Below are positions 7,838-16,000 of a stretch of DNA of 32,380 nucleotides, one piece after another (position 1 is the stretch's first letter; each line of letters opens with the position of its first letter). The notes below the pieces were generated by a model. It saw only the letters and a program-made list of their open reading frames with translations. It did not search any database and had not been told where the DNA came from. A program made the translations under genes and the position numbers. This stretch comes from Microvirga sp. (GTDB taxonomy: Bacteria > Pseudomonadota > Alphaproteobacteria > Rhizobiales > Beijerinckiaceae): contig JAQSWQ010000041.1 in assembly GCA_029266525.1 (NCBI GenBank), positions 1 through 32,380 of the forward strand. Reading direction: 5' to 3'.

Positions 7838-9241
7838 ATGTCGAACGCTGCCGCTCCCGCCGCGCCGCGCGCCCGCACCTGCCTTGCCGTGATGCTGGCA
7901 GCCGGGGAGGGCACGCGGATGAAATCGGCGCGGGCCAAGGTTCTGCACGAGATTGCCGGCCGCTCGATGCTCGCCCATGCGCTGACCGCCCTGCGCGAGG
8001 CCGGCGCGACACGGGTTGCGGTGGTGGTCGGTCCGGATCGGGAGGATGTCGCCGAGGAGGCACGCCGGTTCCTGCCAGGCGCCGAGATCTTCACCCAGGC
8101 CGAGCGCCTCGGCACCGCGCATGCCGCGCTTGCCGCCGCGGCGGCCCTGAAGAAGACCGAGGACGACGTGGTCGTCGCGTTCGCCGACACGCCGCTCGTC
8201 GAGCCGGCGACCTATGAGCGGCTGAGAGCGCCGCTCGCGGCCGGTGCCGCCGTGGCGGTGCTCGGCTTCGAGGCCGCCGACCCGTTCGGCTACGGCCGGC
8301 TGGTCAGCGACAAGGACGGCCTTGCCGCCATCCGCGAGGAGAGGGACGCCTCGCCGGAGGAGCGCCGCATCACGCTCTGCAACGCCGGGCTGATGGCGAT
8401 CCGCGGCGAGCGGGCGCTGGCGCTCCTGCGGGAGGTCGGCAACCGCAACGTGAAGGGCGAGTACTACCTGACCGATGTGGTCGGGATCGCCCGCGCCGCC
8501 GGCGAACGCGTCGTCGTCGTGACCGCGCCGGAAGCGGAGGTGATGGGCATCAACGACCGTGCCCAGCTCGCCGAGGCGGAGGCGATCGTGCAGGCGCGCC
8601 TGCGCCGCCGCGCGATGAAGGCGGGGGTCACGCTGACCGCGCCCGAGACGGTGTTCTTCAGCCTCGACACGGAGATTGGGTCGGATGTGGTGGTCGAGCC
8701 GCATGTGGTCTTCGGCCCCGGGGTCCGGATCGAGAGCGGCGCGGTCGTCCACGCGTTCTCGCATCTCGAAGGCGCGCATGTGGCGCGCGGCGCAAGCGTC
8801 GGCCCGTTCGCGCGATTGCGCCCGGGCGCGGCGATCGGCGCCAAGGCGCGGATCGGCAATTTCGTCGAGGTGAAGAACGCCGAGATCGGCCCCGGCGCCA
8901 AGGCGAACCACCTGGCCTATCTCGGCGACGCGACCATCGGAGAGGGCTCGAACATCGGCGCGGGCACCATCACCTGCAATTACGACGGCTTCGACAAGCA
9001 CCGCACCGAGATCGGCAAGGGAGCCTTCGTTGGAACCAACTCCTCGCTCGTAGCCCCGGTCTCGATCGGGGAGGGCGCCTACATCGGCTCGGGCTCGGTC
9101 ATCACCGACGACGTCCCGGCCGACGCGCTGGCGCTTGGCCGCGGGCGCCAGGCCATTAAGCAAGGCTGGGCAAAGGCTTTCCGCAACGCGGCCTCGGCGC
9201 GTAAGATGAAGGCTAAAGCGAAGGACCCCGTTTCGTCCTGA
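7838..9241 (+). CDS. glmU: Bifunctional UDP-GlcNAc pyrophosphorylase / GlcN-1-P N-acetyltransferase GlmU
   Basis: GlmU acetylates glucosamine-1-phosphate with acetyl-CoA and then couples it to UTP, giving UDP-GlcNAc for peptidoglycan and lipid A. The 467-residue protein has the uridyltransferase loop [11 protein letters not shown] (20-30) with Lys34, [10 protein letters not shown] (87-96), Asp117 in FADTPL, GYG (151-153) and GIND (237-240). The C-terminal left-handed beta-helix of hexapeptide repeats runs from about 270 to 440. It carries the acetyl-transfer His358 in NHLAYLGD and the [13 protein letters not shown] stretch. Full length, nothing missing. It is followed after 51 bases by glmS, which makes the precursor sugar, so the two form a pathway pair. 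It is divergent from opgG. Confidence 0.97.
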   Translation: MSNAAAPAAPRARTCLAVMLAAGEGTRMKSARAKVLHEIAGRSMLAHALTALREAGATRVAVVVGPDREDVAEEARRFLPGAEIFTQAERLGTAHAALAAAAALKKTEDDVVVAFADTPLVEPATYERLRAPLAAGAAVAVLGFEAADPFGYGRLVSDKDGLAAIREERDASPEERRITLCNAGLMAIRGERALALLREVGNRNVKGEYYLTDVVGIARAAGERVVVVTAPEAEVMGINDRAQLAEAEAIVQARLRRRAMKAGVTLTAPETVFFSLDTEIGSDVVVEPHVVFGPGVRIESGAVVHAFSHLEGAHVARGASVGPFARLRPGAAIGAKARIGNFVEVKNAEIGPGAKANHLAYLGDATIGEGSNIGAGTITCNYDGFDKHRTEIGKGAFVGTNSSLVAPVSIGEGAYIGSGSVITDDVPADALALGRGRQAIKQGWAKAFRNAASARKMKAKAKDPVSS

Positions 9242-9292
9242 TTTTACCGGAACGCTCCTCAATTCACCAGAACGCTCAAGGACACGGCAAGC

Positions 9293-11122
9293 ATGTGCGG
9301 CATCGTCGGAATCCTCGGCAAATCGGCGGTCGCGACGCAGATCGTCGATGCGCTGAAGCGGCTCGAATACCGGGGCTATGATTCGGCCGGGGTGGCGACG
9401 CTCGAGGATGGCGGCCGGCTCGAGCGCCGGCGCGCCGAAGGCAAGCTCGGCAACCTCGAGGTCAAGCTCTCCGAGGCGCCGCTGTCGGGCGCGATCGGCA
9501 TCGGCCACACGCGCTGGGCGACCCATGGGCGCCCGAACGAGCGCAACGCTCATCCGCACGCGACCGAGAAGCTCGCGGTCGTCCATAACGGCATCATCGA
9601 GAACTTCCGCGAGCTGAAGGAGGAGCTCCAGGCCGAGGGCGTCCGCTTCGAGACCGAGACCGACACCGAGATCGTCGCCCAGCTCGTCACCAAAGAGATC
9701 CTCAAGGGCAAGAGCCCGGTCGAGGCGGTCGCGGGCGTCCTTCCGCGACTGCGGGGGGCTTTCGCACTGGCTTTCCTGTTTGCCGGCGAGGAGGACCAGC
9801 TCATCGGGGCTCGGCATGGTCCGCCGCTCGCCATCGGGCATGGCGAGGGCGAGATGTATCTCGGCTCCGACGCGGTCGCGCTCGCGCCTTTCACGGACGA
9901 GGTGACCTATCTCGAGGACGGCGACTGGGCCGTCCTGTCGCGCCACGGCGTCCAGATCCGCGATCTCAAGGGGCGCCCGGTCGAGCGCAAGCCCCAGCGC
10001 ATCCCGTCCGGCACCTTCATGGCCGAGAAGGGCAACCATCGCCATTTCATGGCGAAGGAGATCTATGAGCAACCCGAGGTCGTCGGCCGCACGCTCGCCC
10101 ACTATGTCGATTTCGCCACCGGGCGGGTGAAGCTGCCGGCGACGCTGCCGTTCGACTTCAAGACGCTGAAGCGCATGTCGATCTCGGCCTGCGGCACGGC
10201 CTACTATGCCGGGCTGATCGCGAAGTACTGGTTCGAGCGCCTCGCCCGCCTGCCTGTCGAGATCGACGTCGCCTCCGAGTTCCGCTACCGCGAGCCGCCG
10301 ATGGACGAGGGCGAGCTCGCGCTCTTCGTCTCGCAGTCCGGCGAGACCGCCGACACCCTCGCCTCGCTTCGCTACGCCAAGGCGCAGGGACAGCACATCC
10401 TCTCGGTCGTGAATGTCCAGACCTCGACCATGGCGCGCGAGAGTGCCGCCATCGCGCCGACCCTGGCGGGAACCGAGGTCGGCGTCGCCTCGACCAAGGC
10501 CTTCACCTGCCAGCTGACGGTGCTCCTGTGCCTCGCGATCGCCGCCGGGCGAGCACGCGGCACGCTCTCCGACAAGGACGAGGCCGAGCTCGTCGACGAG
10601 CTCATCCGCCTGCCCGGCCTGATGGCGGAGGCGTTCAAGGTCGAGCCCCGGATCGAGGCGCTCAACCGCGATCTCGCGCGGGCGACCGACGTGCTCTATC
10701 TCGGCCGCGGCACGTCCTATCCCCTCGCTCTCGAAGGCGCGCTGAAGCTCAAGGAGATCTCCTACATCCACGCCGAGGGCTATGCGGCCGGCGAGCTCAA
10801 GCACGGGCCGATCGCGCTGATCGACGAGGACCTGCCGGTCATCGTGATCGCGCCGCACGATCATCTACTCGAGAAGACGGTCTCGAACATGCAGGAGGTC
10901 GCGGCGCGGGGCGGCAAGATCGTGCTCGTGACCGATGCGCGCGGCGCCGAGGAGATCGGCATGGACACGCTCGCGACGATCGTCATGCCCACCGCGAGCC
11001 CGACCGTGGCGCCGATCCTCTATGCGCTGCCGATCCAGCTCATCGCCTACCACACCGCGGTGTTCATGGGGAAAGACGTCGACCAGCCGCGCAACCTCGC
11101 GAAGTCGGTCACGGTCGAATAG
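9293..11122 (+). CDS. glmS: Glutamine-fructose-6-phosphate aminotransferase (isomerizing) GlmS
   Basis: GlmS makes glucosamine-6-phosphate from fructose-6-phosphate and glutamine, the committed step to UDP-GlcNAc. The 609-residue protein begins MCGIVGILG, giving the N-terminal nucleophile Cys2 after Met removal. The glutaminase domain shows RRLEYRGYDSAGVA-type sequence, HTRWATHG and HNGIIENF. Two SIS sugar-isomerase domains follow, with SACGTAYYAG, SQSGETADT and GRGTSYPLALEGALKLKEIS. The C-terminus DVDQPRNLAKSVTVE is the conserved tail containing the active-site lysine. AAGGA at 9279-9283 is a reasonable ribosome site. No glmS ribozyme-like leader fits in the 51-base spacer. The stop abuts the stop of the convergent DUF454 gene with no gap. 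Confidence 0.97.
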   Translation: MCGIVGILGKSAVATQIVDALKRLEYRGYDSAGVATLEDGGRLERRRAEGKLGNLEVKLSEAPLSGAIGIGHTRWATHGRPNERNAHPHATEKLAVVHNGIIENFRELKEELQAEGVRFETETDTEIVAQLVTKEILKGKSPVEAVAGVLPRLRGAFALAFLFAGEEDQLIGARHGPPLAIGHGEGEMYLGSDAVALAPFTDEVTYLEDGDWAVLSRHGVQIRDLKGRPVERKPQRIPSGTFMAEKGNHRHFMAKEIYEQPEVVGRTLAHYVDFATGRVKLPATLPFDFKTLKRMSISACGTAYYAGLIAKYWFERLARLPVEIDVASEFRYREPPMDEGELALFVSQSGETADTLASLRYAKAQGQHILSVVNVQTSTMARESAAIAPTLAGTEVGVASTKAFTCQLTVLLCLAIAAGRARGTLSDKDEAELVDELIRLPGLMAEAFKVEPRIEALNRDLARATDVLYLGRGTSYPLALEGALKLKEISYIHAEGYAAGELKHGPIALIDEDLPVIVIAPHDHLLEKTVSNMQEVAARGGKIVLVTDARGAEEIGMDTLATIVMPTASPTVAPILYALPIQLIAYHTAVFMGKDVDQPRNLAKSVTVE

Positions 11123-11575
11123 TCACCCGCCCGGCGCCCCGTCCGGCCGGGTGACGATATACCCGGCCGCCAGCAACAGGACGATCGCGACCGCGGCCTT
11201 GCCATAGGCCGGGACGTCCGTGGCGAGCAGGAGGAGCCAACTCGCCGCCATGCTGACGCAGGCGATCCACTTCGCCGGGCGCGGGATCGCGCCCGTCCGC
11301 CGCCAGCGCCGCACCGAGGGCCCGAGACGCGGGTGGTCGAGGAGCCAGCTCTCGAATCGCGGCGAGGAGCGGGCGAAGCAGGCGGCCGCGAGGATCAGGA
11401 ACACGGTGCCGGGCAGCCCCGGCAGGGCAAGACCGACCGCGCCGACCACGACGAAGAGCCAGCCGAGGACGAACAGCGCGCGCCGCAGCCAGCGCGCGCG
11501 GGCGCCGCTCCCGGCTTCAGAAGCCGCGGCCTGCGGCGCCGTGCCGGGCGGGGGTTCGGGCGACTCTTCGTCCAC
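11123..11575 (-). CDS. DUF454 (YbaN) family inner-membrane protein
   Basis: A small membrane protein of the YbaN/DUF454 family; function unknown. The signature is [24 protein letters not shown], then [24 protein letters not shown] and [19 protein letters not shown]. Two further hydrophobic segments close the protein, for about four membrane helices in total. I chose GTG 11575 because AAGGGAGG (11593-11586) lies about 10 bases upstream. This gives 150 residues and leaves 52 bases to the divergent DUF502 start. The frame stays open to ATG 11638 or 11713, but those starts overlap the neighbour and add a charged, non-family leader. It is convergent with glmS, stop to stop. Confidence 0.85.
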   Translation of the reverse strand: MDEESPEPPPGTAPQAAASEAGSGARARWLRRALFVLGWLFVVVGAVGLALPGLPGTVFLILAAACFARSSPRFESWLLDHPRLGPSVRRWRRTGAIPRPAKWIACVSMAASWLLLLATDVPAYGKAAVAIVLLLAAGYIVTRPDGAPGG

Positions 11576-11627
11576 GCGCGATCGGCCTCCCTTGAGTGCT
11601 GCACGACGCTCGCGTACCTCTTTGCCG

Positions 11628-12377
11628 ATGAAGACCATCAAGCGTGCGTCGTTGACCGTTGCGCCGGCGGCCGAGGGCCCTTCCGGGCTCTCCGCGCGCG
11701 CCCGGCTCCGCAACTATTTCCTCACCGGTCTCATCGTCGCTGGTCCCCTCGCGATCACGATCTATATCACCTGGTGGTTCATCAACCTCGTCGATGGCTG
11801 GATGCGGCCGCTCGTTCCCGCGGCCTATCGCCCCGAAACCTATCTTCCCTTCCCGATCCCCGGCTTCGGCCTGGTGCTCGCCTTCATCGGCCTCACGCTG
11901 CTCGGGTTCCTGACCGCGAACCTCGTCGGCAAGTCGCTCCTCAAGTTCGGCGAGGTGATGCTCGAGCGCATGCCGGTGGTGCGCGGCCTCTACAAGGGCG
12001 TGAAGCAGATCTTCGAGACCGTGTTCAAGCAGGACGGCCAGAGCTTCCGGCAGGTCGGATTGATCGAATGGCCGGGCGAGGGCTTATGGTCGCTTTGCTT
12101 CATCACCGAGCCGGCGCAGGGGGCGCTGGCCGAGGCGCTGCCGCCGGCGGACCATGTCTGCGTCTTCGTGCCCTGCACGCCGAACCCGACCACCGGCTAT
12201 CTCGTGGTCATGGAGCGCTCGCGGGTGAAGGAGGTCGACCTCTCGACCGACGACGCCTTCAAGCTCCTGATGTCGATGGGCATCATCCAGCCCGAGAGCC
12301 GCACGCCGCTGCCCGGCGTCGTGCCGCTCGCCGAGGTGGCGCCGCCCGTGCCGATGCGGCCGACGGTGGATGCCTGA
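11628..12377 (+). CDS. DUF502 family membrane protein
   Basis: A 249-residue inner-membrane protein of the DUF502 family; molecular role not established. The N-terminus has [20 protein letters not shown], a first membrane helix. A second helix is [21 protein letters not shown]. Then come the family stretches [23 protein letters not shown]-like [22 protein letters not shown] and [15 protein letters not shown] proline-rich tail ends the protein. The start ATG 11628 fits the family; no clear Shine-Dalgarno precedes it. DUF502 between glmS and recG is a recurring neighbourhood in Hyphomicrobiales, which supports the call without giving function. The frame is open further upstream but that part is antisense to the DUF454 gene. 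Confidence 0.88.
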   Translation: MKTIKRASLTVAPAAEGPSGLSARARLRNYFLTGLIVAGPLAITIYITWWFINLVDGWMRPLVPAAYRPETYLPFPIPGFGLVLAFIGLTLLGFLTANLVGKSLLKFGEVMLERMPVVRGLYKGVKQIFETVFKQDGQSFRQVGLIEWPGEGLWSLCFITEPAQGALAEALPPADHVCVFVPCTPNPTTGYLVVMERSRVKEVDLSTDDAFKLLMSMGIIQPESRTPLPGVVPLAEVAPPVPMRPTVDA

Positions 12378-12402
12378 ACGCGCTGCGCGATGCTCCACCC
12401 GG

Positions 12403-12496
12403 GTCGTCCCGGCCGGAGCGCAGCGGAGAGCCAGGACCGATTGCCAGCAGCGGGTGCCGTGATCCCGGATAGCCGCTGCGCGCCTTCCGGGATGAC
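12403..12496. repeat. Imperfect inverted repeat, REP-like element
   Basis: A 24-base arm at 12403-12426 (GTCGTCCCGGCCGGAGCGCA...) pairs with 12473-12496, with 20 of 24 positions matching by my count. A partly paired interior contains AGAGCCAGGACC and GATCCCGGATA. It lies in the 142 bases between the convergent DUF502 and recG genes. It resembles the element at 15833-15978 in its GTCATYCCGG ends and GCGNAGCG core. Confidence 0.7.
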
Positions 12497-12519
12497 CAGC
12501 GTGATAGGCGGGAGGGCGT

Positions 12520-14637
12520 CTACCCCGCCCCGATCAGCCTCACCGCCGCATCGCGCTCGAAGAGGTAGAGCAGCACTCGCAGCGCCTGCCCGCGCTCGCT
12601 CGCGAGCCGCGGATCGCGCTCGACCGCCAGACGGGCATCGTCGCGGGCCGCGGTGAGGAGATCACCGTCGAGCTCGAGCCGGGCGAGGCGGAAGCCCGGC
12701 AGGCCTGACTGCCTTGTGCCGAGCACCTCGCCTTCGCCCCGCAGGTTCAAATCCGCCTCGGCGATGCGGAAGCCGTCGTCGGTCTCGCGCATCATCTCGA
12801 GGCGGGCCTTGGCGGTCGGGCCGAGGGGACCCTTGTAGAGCAGGAGGCAGGTCGAGGGGCGCTCGCCGCGGCCGATGCGGCCGCGGAGCTGGTGGAGCTG
12901 CGCGAGGCCGAAACGCTCGGCATGCTCGATCACCATCACGGTCGCTTCCGGCACGTCGACCCCGACCTCGATCACCGTCGTCGAGACGAGCACCTTGGTC
13001 TCGCCCGCGGCGAAGCGCGCCATCGCCGTATCCTTCTCACGCCCGCCAAGCCGCCCATGCATGAGCCCGACCGCGTCGCCGAAGATGCCGCGCAGCTCGG
13101 CATAGCGGTCCTCGGCCGCCGCGAGGTCCACGACCTCCGATTCGGCGACGAGCGGGCAGACCCAATAGACGCGGTCGCCGGCCGCGATCGCCCGTCCGAC
13201 CGCCGCGATCACCTCGTCCATGCGTTCGGCCGAGACGAGCCGCGTCGCGATCGGCTTGCGGCCGGCGGGCTTCTCGTCGAGCACGGACACGTCCATGTCC
13301 CCGAAATAGGTCAGCGCGAGCGTGCGCGGGATCGGCGTCGCGGTCATGACCAGCATGTCGACCGCGGCGCCCTTGGCTCCGAGCGCCAGGCGCTGATGCA
13401 CCCCGAAGCGATGCTGCTCGTCCACCACCGCGAGGCCGAGGTCGCGGAACTCGACCTCCTCCTGGAACAGCGCATGCGTGCCGACCACGATGTTGATCGA
13501 GCCTTCGGCGAGCGCCAAGAGCACGCGCCGCCGCTCCTGGCCCTTGTCGCGCCCGGTGAGGAGGGCGGCGCGCAGACCGGCCTTGCGCACCATCGGCTCG
13601 ATTCGCTCGAAATGCTGCCGCGCCAGGATCTCGGTCGGCGCCATGATGGCCGCCTGCCGGCCCGCTTCGATGGCGCTCGCCATGGCGAGGAGCGCGACCG
13701 CCGTCTTGCCCGATCCGACGTCGCCCTGGAGCAGGCGCAGCATGCGCTTGTCGGAGGCCATGTCGCGGCGGATGTCGGCGAGCGCGCGCTCTTGCGCGCC
13801 GGTGAGCGCGAAGGCGAGGGTGTCGGTCAGCTTCGCGACCAGCCGGCCGTCGCCGACATTGCTGCGGCCCGGCTGCCGGCGCATCCGGCTGCGGACCAGC
13901 GCAAGGGCGAGCTGCGAGGCGAGGAGCTCGTCATAGGCGAGCCGCCGGCGCGGCGGGCTCGCGGCGCTCGCTTCCGGATCAGTTTCGGCGGCATCGGCCG
14001 GGCGGTGGAGCCGTCCGAGCGCTTCCGCAAAGGCCGGGAAGCCGTTGCGCGCGAGCCAGGCCGGGTCCTGCCACTCCGGCAGCGCCGGCACACGCTCCAG
14101 CGCCGCCGCGACGAACTTCCCGAGCACGCGCGAGGAGACGCCTTCGGTGAGCCCGTACACCGCCTCGACCGCTGGAAGCTCCCGGATCGAGCGCTCGTCG
14201 AGGATGCGGTCGGGATGGACCATCTGGCGGTAGCCGTCCCAGAGCTCGAGCTTGCCCGAGACGTAGCGCTCCGAGCCGATGGGCAGGAGCTTCTGGATGC
14301 GGTCGCGCGGCATATTGAAGAAGACGAGGAGCACGTCGCCGCTGTCGTCCTCGACGAGGACGCGGTAAGGCGCCTTGCCGCGCTGCAGCCCCGGGCGATG
14401 CTCGCTCACCCGGACCTTGAGGGTCAGGGTCTCCCCGATCGGCGCCTCGGCGATGGAGCCCTTGAGGTCGCGCGCGATGCCGCCATGGGGAAGGTGGAAC
14501 AGGAGGTCGAGCACCCGCGCCGGCCGCTCCGCCTCGCCGAGCAGGCGATCGAGCAGTCCCGCCATCTTCGGCCCGACCCCGGGCAGCGACGCCGCGGGCG
14601 CGAACAGCGGGTTCAGGATCGCGGGACGGAGCGACAT
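12520..14637 (-). CDS. recG: ATP-dependent DNA helicase RecG
   Basis: RecG is a superfamily-2 helicase that reverses stalled replication forks and branch-migrates Holliday junctions. The 705 residues contain an N-terminal SLPGVGPKMAGLLDRL helix-hairpin-helix-like piece and a wedge/OB domain (LTLKVRVSEHRPGLQRGKAP). Motif I is GDVGSGKTAVALLAM, around residue 305. The DEQH box is VVDEQHRFGVHQRL, followed by MTATPIPRTLALT. The second motor half has VSTTVIEVGVDVPEA and HQLRGRIGRG, then the C-terminal VLGTRQSGLPGF. I chose ATG 14637 (MSLRPAILNP) because family members begin near this point. The alternative ATG 14694 overlaps the higA stop as TGATG and would add 19 low-similarity residues. It lies downstream of higBA on the same strand. 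Confidence 0.96.
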   Translation of the reverse strand: MSLRPAILNPLFAPAASLPGVGPKMAGLLDRLLGEAERPARVLDLLFHLPHGGIARDLKGSIAEAPIGETLTLKVRVSEHRPGLQRGKAPYRVLVEDDSGDVLLVFFNMPRDRIQKLLPIGSERYVSGKLELWDGYRQMVHPDRILDERSIRELPAVEAVYGLTEGVSSRVLGKFVAAALERVPALPEWQDPAWLARNGFPAFAEALGRLHRPADAAETDPEASAASPPRRRLAYDELLASQLALALVRSRMRRQPGRSNVGDGRLVAKLTDTLAFALTGAQERALADIRRDMASDKRMLRLLQGDVGSGKTAVALLAMASAIEAGRQAAIMAPTEILARQHFERIEPMVRKAGLRAALLTGRDKGQERRRVLLALAEGSINIVVGTHALFQEEVEFRDLGLAVVDEQHRFGVHQRLALGAKGAAVDMLVMTATPIPRTLALTYFGDMDVSVLDEKPAGRKPIATRLVSAERMDEVIAAVGRAIAAGDRVYWVCPLVAESEVVDLAAAEDRYAELRGIFGDAVGLMHGRLGGREKDTAMARFAAGETKVLVSTTVIEVGVDVPEATVMVIEHAERFGLAQLHQLRGRIGRGERPSTCLLLYKGPLGPTAKARLEMMRETDDGFRIAEADLNLRGEGEVLGTRQSGLPGFRLARLELDGDLLTAARDDARLAVERDPRLASERGQALRVLLYLFERDAAVRLIGAG

Positions 14638-14693
14638 CGGACGGCCGGAATCGCTGGAGGGCCGGATAGCGGCTCCTCCGAGACCGCCCGACA

Positions 14694-15110
14694 TCAGGCG
14701 GATTGTCTCGAATTCTTCTGGGAGCGCCTGGGCAGCCGCTCCGACGGGGCGAGGCGGTAAGGCTTGGCGAGCGCTGCCACCGGGATGCGCCAGGCGCGGC
14801 TGATCTTGTCGATCATCTCGATGGTGAGCGCCCGCTTCCGGTTCATCACCTCCGATGCCCGGGAGCTGGAGCCTAGAATATGCCCGAGCTCCTTCTGCGA
14901 GCGTCCCATGTCCGAGATCGCGAATTCGAGCACCTCGATCGGATCCGCCTCCGGGACGGCGAAGTGCCGGCTTTCGTACAGCTCGACCAGATCGGCGAGC
15001 ACCCGGACGGTCTCGCGTTCCTCGGTCCCAGGTGCCGCGTTCCAGAGGCGCTCGATGTCGCGGAGCGCCGCCCTGCGGCTTTCCTCGTCATGGACCCGGC
15101 GAATCTGCAT
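14694..15110 (-). CDS. higA: HigA-type antitoxin, HTH protein
   Basis: A 138-residue antitoxin of the HigA/XRE type. Its C-terminal half is a lambda-repressor-like HTH: MGRSQKELGHILGSSSRASE, then VMNRKRALTIEMIDKISRAW. The N-terminal half (RDIERLWNAAPGTEERETVR) resembles other HigA antitoxins partnered with PF09907-type HigB. It should neutralise HigB by binding and repress its own operon. It follows higB by nine bases, with GGAAG five bases before its ATG, and is translated after the toxin. This toxin-first order is typical of higBA. The stop overlaps an ATG in frame with recG, so partial read-through into recG is possible. Confidence 0.88.
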   Translation of the reverse strand: MQIRRVHDEESRRAALRDIERLWNAAPGTEERETVRVLADLVELYESRHFAVPEADPIEVLEFAISDMGRSQKELGHILGSSSRASEVMNRKRALTIEMIDKISRAWRIPVAALAKPYRLAPSERLPRRSQKNSRQSA

Positions 15111-15119
15111 CGCTGCTTC

Positions 15120-15422
15120 CTAGAACTGGGACACGGTCAGAACGTCGACACTGTCATACTCGGCATGGGTGCCGATGAACTTGATGAAGGCCATCCGGTC
15201 GGGGAAGTAGAAGGCCACGATCATGCGGTAGTTGCCGCCCGCGATCTCGAAGCGCATGCGCTCGTCGTCGAGCCCCTTCGCCGTCGAGAACGCCGCCTTG
15301 ACAGCCTCCATTGAATCCCAATCCGCCGTCTTCGCGATGGCGTGCCAGCGCTCGAGCGACGCTCTCGCTTTCGGGTGCTTCTCCCAGAAGGCGCGGAGCG
15401 TGCTGAGCGCGAGCACCTGCAT
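15120..15422 (-). CDS. higB: HigB-family toxin (mRNA interferase)
   Basis: A 100-residue toxin of the HigB family (RelE superfamily fold), predicted to cleave mRNA at the ribosome. Visible stretches are STLRAFWEKHPKARASLERW, WDSMEAVKAAF, then MRFEIAGGNYRMIVAF and RMAFIKFIGTHAEYDSVDV, the C-terminal strand and helix with the conserved GTHxEY. The start ATG 15422 has AGGGG five bases upstream. An upstream start at 15437 would add five residues and overlap the likely operator. The palindrome TCCCAA-A-TTGGGA lies 18 bases upstream of the ATG. Function is by family; activity not shown here. Confidence 0.9.
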   Translation of the reverse strand: MQVLALSTLRAFWEKHPKARASLERWHAIAKTADWDSMEAVKAAFSTAKGLDDERMRFEIAGGNYRMIVAFYFPDRMAFIKFIGTHAEYDSVDVLTVSQF

Positions 15423-15439
15423 GGCAACCCCTAGCATTT

Positions 15440-15452
15440 TCCCAAATTGGGA
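15440..15452. promoter_or_regulatory. Probable HigA operator palindrome
   Basis: TCCCAAATTGGGA is a perfect 6+1+6 inverted repeat, 18 bases before the higB ATG and flanked by A/T-rich bases in otherwise GC-rich DNA. Its position between higB and the divergent sdhE fits an autoregulatory operator bound by the HigA dimer. Binding is inferred from location and symmetry. Confidence 0.55.
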
Positions 15453-15533
15453 GAAAGGGTGATTGCCTGGCCGGCACGAAGGTGGTTCTGCCGAGTGTGT
15501 CGGCTATATGCCTGGCTCGAACGGGAGTTTCCG

Positions 15534-15830
15534 ATGAGCGGCTCGAATGTGACCAGCGCGGGGCTCGATGAGCGGCGGCGGCGTGCGCTCTATCGCGCCT
15601 GGCACCGCGGCATCCGCGAGATGGACCTCATCATGGGCCGCTTCGCCGACGCCGAGATCGCGGCGATGAGGGAGGACGACCTCGCCGCGTTCGAGCGGCT
15701 CATTGAGGTGCCGGACCGCGATCTCTATCTATGGCTCACGGGCGAGGCGGAGACGCCGCCGAACTACGACACGCCCGTCTTCCGCCGGCTGAAGAGCTTC
15801 CACACCCACGACGCGCCGATCCACTCCTGA
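15534..15830 (+). CDS. sdhE: Succinate dehydrogenase assembly factor 2 family protein SdhE
   Basis: A 98-residue cytoplasmic factor that promotes covalent attachment of FAD to the flavoprotein subunit of succinate dehydrogenase. The family motif RGxxExD appears as RGIREMD, preceded by RRALYRAWH and followed by LIMGRFADAEI. Later come DLAAFERLIEVPDRDLYLWL, then TGEAETPPNYDTPVF, all typical of the family. GGGAG lies seven bases before the chosen ATG 15534. In-frame sequence upstream of this ATG is not family-like. It is upstream of mfd and divergent from higBA; adjacency of sdhE and mfd is common in alphaproteobacteria. Confidence 0.93.
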   Translation: MSGSNVTSAGLDERRRRALYRAWHRGIREMDLIMGRFADAEIAAMREDDLAAFERLIEVPDRDLYLWLTGEAETPPNYDTPVFRRLKSFHTHDAPIHS

Positions 15831-15832
15831 GG

Positions 15833-15978
15833 CTGTCATTCCGGGGCGACGCGAAGCGTCGAGCCCGACCCGAAGGGCGGCGCGAAGCGACGAAACCCAT
15901 AACCACGGCCGGAGCCATCTGGAGCGCAATGGTGTTTATGGGTCCCGGGTTCTCGCTTCGCGAGCCCCGGGATGACAG
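15833..15978. repeat. Long inverted repeat between sdhE and mfd
   Basis: Outer arms CTGTCATTCCGGGGC (15833-15847) and GCCCCGGGATGACAG (15964-15978) pair with one mismatch. Pairing continues inward through GCGAAGCG-type sequence, and ACCCATAA on the left pairs with TTTATGGGT on the right. The whole 146-base unit can fold into one long hairpin. It fills the sdhE-mfd gap and ends 22 bases before the mfd start. It appears related to the element at 12403-12496. Confidence 0.75.
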
Positions 15979-16000
15979 GGCATTAACCTTGAGACGAGAG

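Noticed and set aside
7646-10864. A 1072-codon frame opposite glmU and glmS
   Set aside because: Antisense to two full-length housekeeping genes and of shadow composition; no domain visible.
14692-14694. ATG overlapping the higA stop as the recG start
   Set aside because: It would add 19 residues not typical of RecG; kept only as an alternative.
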